Source: an uncultured SAR116 cluster alpha proteobacterium
GTDB taxonomy: Bacteria > Pseudomonadota > Alphaproteobacteria > Puniceispirillales > Marisalimonadaceae
NCBI GenBank assembly: GCA_902622875.1
Contig: CACNRW010000002.1
Location: forward strand, 62,001 to 126,000
Reading direction: 5' to 3'
DNA: 64,000 nucleotides
Shown here: positions 63,211 through 64,000 of the stretch, in pieces
Position numbering within the stretch: the first letter of the stretch is position 1
Layout: each line of letters opens with the position of its first letter
Made by a program: the position numbers and the translations under genes
The notes under the pieces: generated by a model
What the model was told of the DNA's origin: nothing
Seen by the model: only the letters and a program-made list of their open reading frames with translations
Databases searched by the model: none

Positions 63211-64000
63211 TTGTCTAGTTTGGTTGATAAATTCCCAAGAGTGTCTGACATGGTAAATTTAGCAAAAAGAAGAATTCCTCATTTTGCTTCCGAATACCTA
63301 TTTGCAGGAACAGGTTATGATGAAGCTCTTGAGAATAATAGAAAAGTATTAAATAAAATTTTTCTCGTTCCTAAGTACTTAAAAGGAACGGTTGATCCTG
63401 ATTTGAAAACAAAATTATTTGATTATGAATATGACGCACCGTTTGGTATGGCCCCTGTTGGAATGACAAGCCTTATGTGGCCTGGTGCAGAAGTATCATT
63501 AGCAAAAATGTCTGTTAAAAATAATATCCCCTTTTCTTTGTCAACTGTTGCATGTGTATCTGTAGAAAAGGTTGGAAAATATTTAAACGGTACAGGCTGG
63601 TTTCAATTATATCCACCAGCAGATAAAGCTATTAGAAACGATTTATTAAAAAGAGCAAAAAATTCAGGATTTAATACGCTAATTATCACTGCAGATATTC
63701 CTGCTTCAAGTAGAAGAGAAAGACTTAGAATGGCAGGTGTTTCTGTCCCTCCCAAAACCAATCTAAGAACATTTTTCCAAGCTGCAATTTGTCCTTCATG
63801 GTCTATCAATACACTTATAAACGGAATACCTAAATTTGGAACAATGGATCAATATAGCGACGGTACTTGGCATGGTAATGCTAAATCTAAAGCTGGTTTT
63901 GCTGGTAGTCAAATGCAAAGATATTTAGACTGGGATTATCTTAAAGAAGTTCGTGATATCTGGAATGGTCCAATAATTTTAAAAGGCTTAATGCATGTAG
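63211..64000 (+). CDS. FMN-dependent alpha-hydroxy-acid dehydrogenase/oxidase (LldD-like), 3' truncated
   Basis: The frame is open to the window end (263 codons seen). It reads SSLVDKFPRVSDMVNLAKRR at the start, then PFGMAPVGMTSLMWPGAE with FMN contacts, FSLSTVACVSVEKV, WFQLYPPADKAI, LIITADIPASSRRERLR and finally PIILKGLMH with the catalytic-site Lys. TTG 63211 is chosen since GGAG (63201-63204) is 6 nt upstream; ATG 63199 in the same frame has no Shine-Dalgarno sequence. It should oxidise L-lactate or a related 2-hydroxy acid using FMN, probably at the membrane. The final active-site His/Arg region lies beyond the window. Confidence 0.92.
   Translation, partial: MSSLVDKFPRVSDMVNLAKRRIPHFASEYLFAGTGYDEALENNRKVLNKIFLVPKYLKGTVDPDLKTKLFDYEYDAPFGMAPVGMTSLMWPGAEVSLAKMSVKNNIPFSLSTVACVSVEKVGKYLNGTGWFQLYPPADKAIRNDLLKRAKNSGFNTLIITADIPASSRRERLRMAGVSVPPKTNLRTFFQAAICPSWSINTLINGIPKFGTMDQYSDGTWHGNAKSKAGFAGSQMQRYLDWDYLKEVRDIWNGPIILKGLMHV

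Overview
This is a very AT-rich, densely packed bacterial window with no gap over about 205 bases. It holds 55 protein genes, two of them cut by the window edges. Almost all belong to catabolism of organic acids, aromatic or heteroaromatic compounds and acyl-CoA thioesters, or to uptake. I see no tRNA, rRNA, insertion sequence, phage gene, CRISPR array or recognisable transcription regulator. The gene content (box-type benzoyl-CoA epoxidation, Liv-type ABC uptake, several molybdenum hydroxylases, a DmdB-like ligase, ACAD11-like genes) together with low GC and short spacers suggests a streamlined, probably marine proteobacterium, most likely an alphaproteobacterium. This placement is inference; there is no marker gene in the window.

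Layout. 1-7.7 kb: the end of a FadB/FadJ-type beta-oxidation enzyme, a CurA-like reductase, an MFS permease, then an operon of an ADP-forming acyl-CoA synthetase, a DUF35 protein and a thiolase-like protein without the nucleophilic Cys. 7.7-13 kb: a zinc island. znuA with a His-rich tandem repeat, a LolD/MacB-like ATPase, an FtsX-type permease and a DUF3299 protein run leftwards; znuC and znuB run rightwards; a Zur-like operator lies in the divergent promoter. Two genes here (znuB and the permease) appear to start at ATA behind good Shine-Dalgarno sequences. 13-15.5 kb: a quinone-reductase-like enzyme, a MaoC hydratase and a DapA-family lyase.

15.5-41.1 kb: 22 genes all on the minus strand, many overlapping. 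From the promoter side: a periplasmic binding protein and a complete Liv ABC transporter; a first molybdenum hydroxylase (FAD, 2Fe-2S and Mo subunits) with a metallo-beta-lactamase-fold hydrolase, an SDR lacking the YxxxK pair and a CoA ligase; a second molybdenum hydroxylase whose parts surround a CoA ligase, a cupin, an HpaB-type monooxygenase and a crotonase, a set resembling hmfABCDE of furoate degradation; then benzoate-CoA ligase, an alpha/beta hydrolase, BoxC and BoxB. I read this as import of an aromatic or furan acid, CoA activation, ring hydroxylation and ring opening.

41.3-52.5 kb: a second catabolic module. Leftward: FAD subunit, a fused 2Fe-2S/Mo hydroxylase, a 6-hydroxynicotinate-reductase-like protein, a UPF0280 protein and a BenE-type symporter. 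Rightward and divergent: a HyuA/HyuB ATP-dependent amidohydrolase pair. Together these could import, hydroxylate, reductively dearomatise and hydrolyse an N-heteroaromatic acid. This is the strongest candidate for an undescribed pathway.

52.5-64 kb: acyl-CoA chemistry: a DmdB-like ligase, an SDR, an ACAD11-like kinase/dehydrogenase pair with a double-hotdog protein, a probably heteromeric acyl-CoA dehydrogenase pair, a two-subunit CoA transferase, an RraA-family aldolase-like protein and the start of an FMN-dependent 2-hydroxy-acid dehydrogenase.
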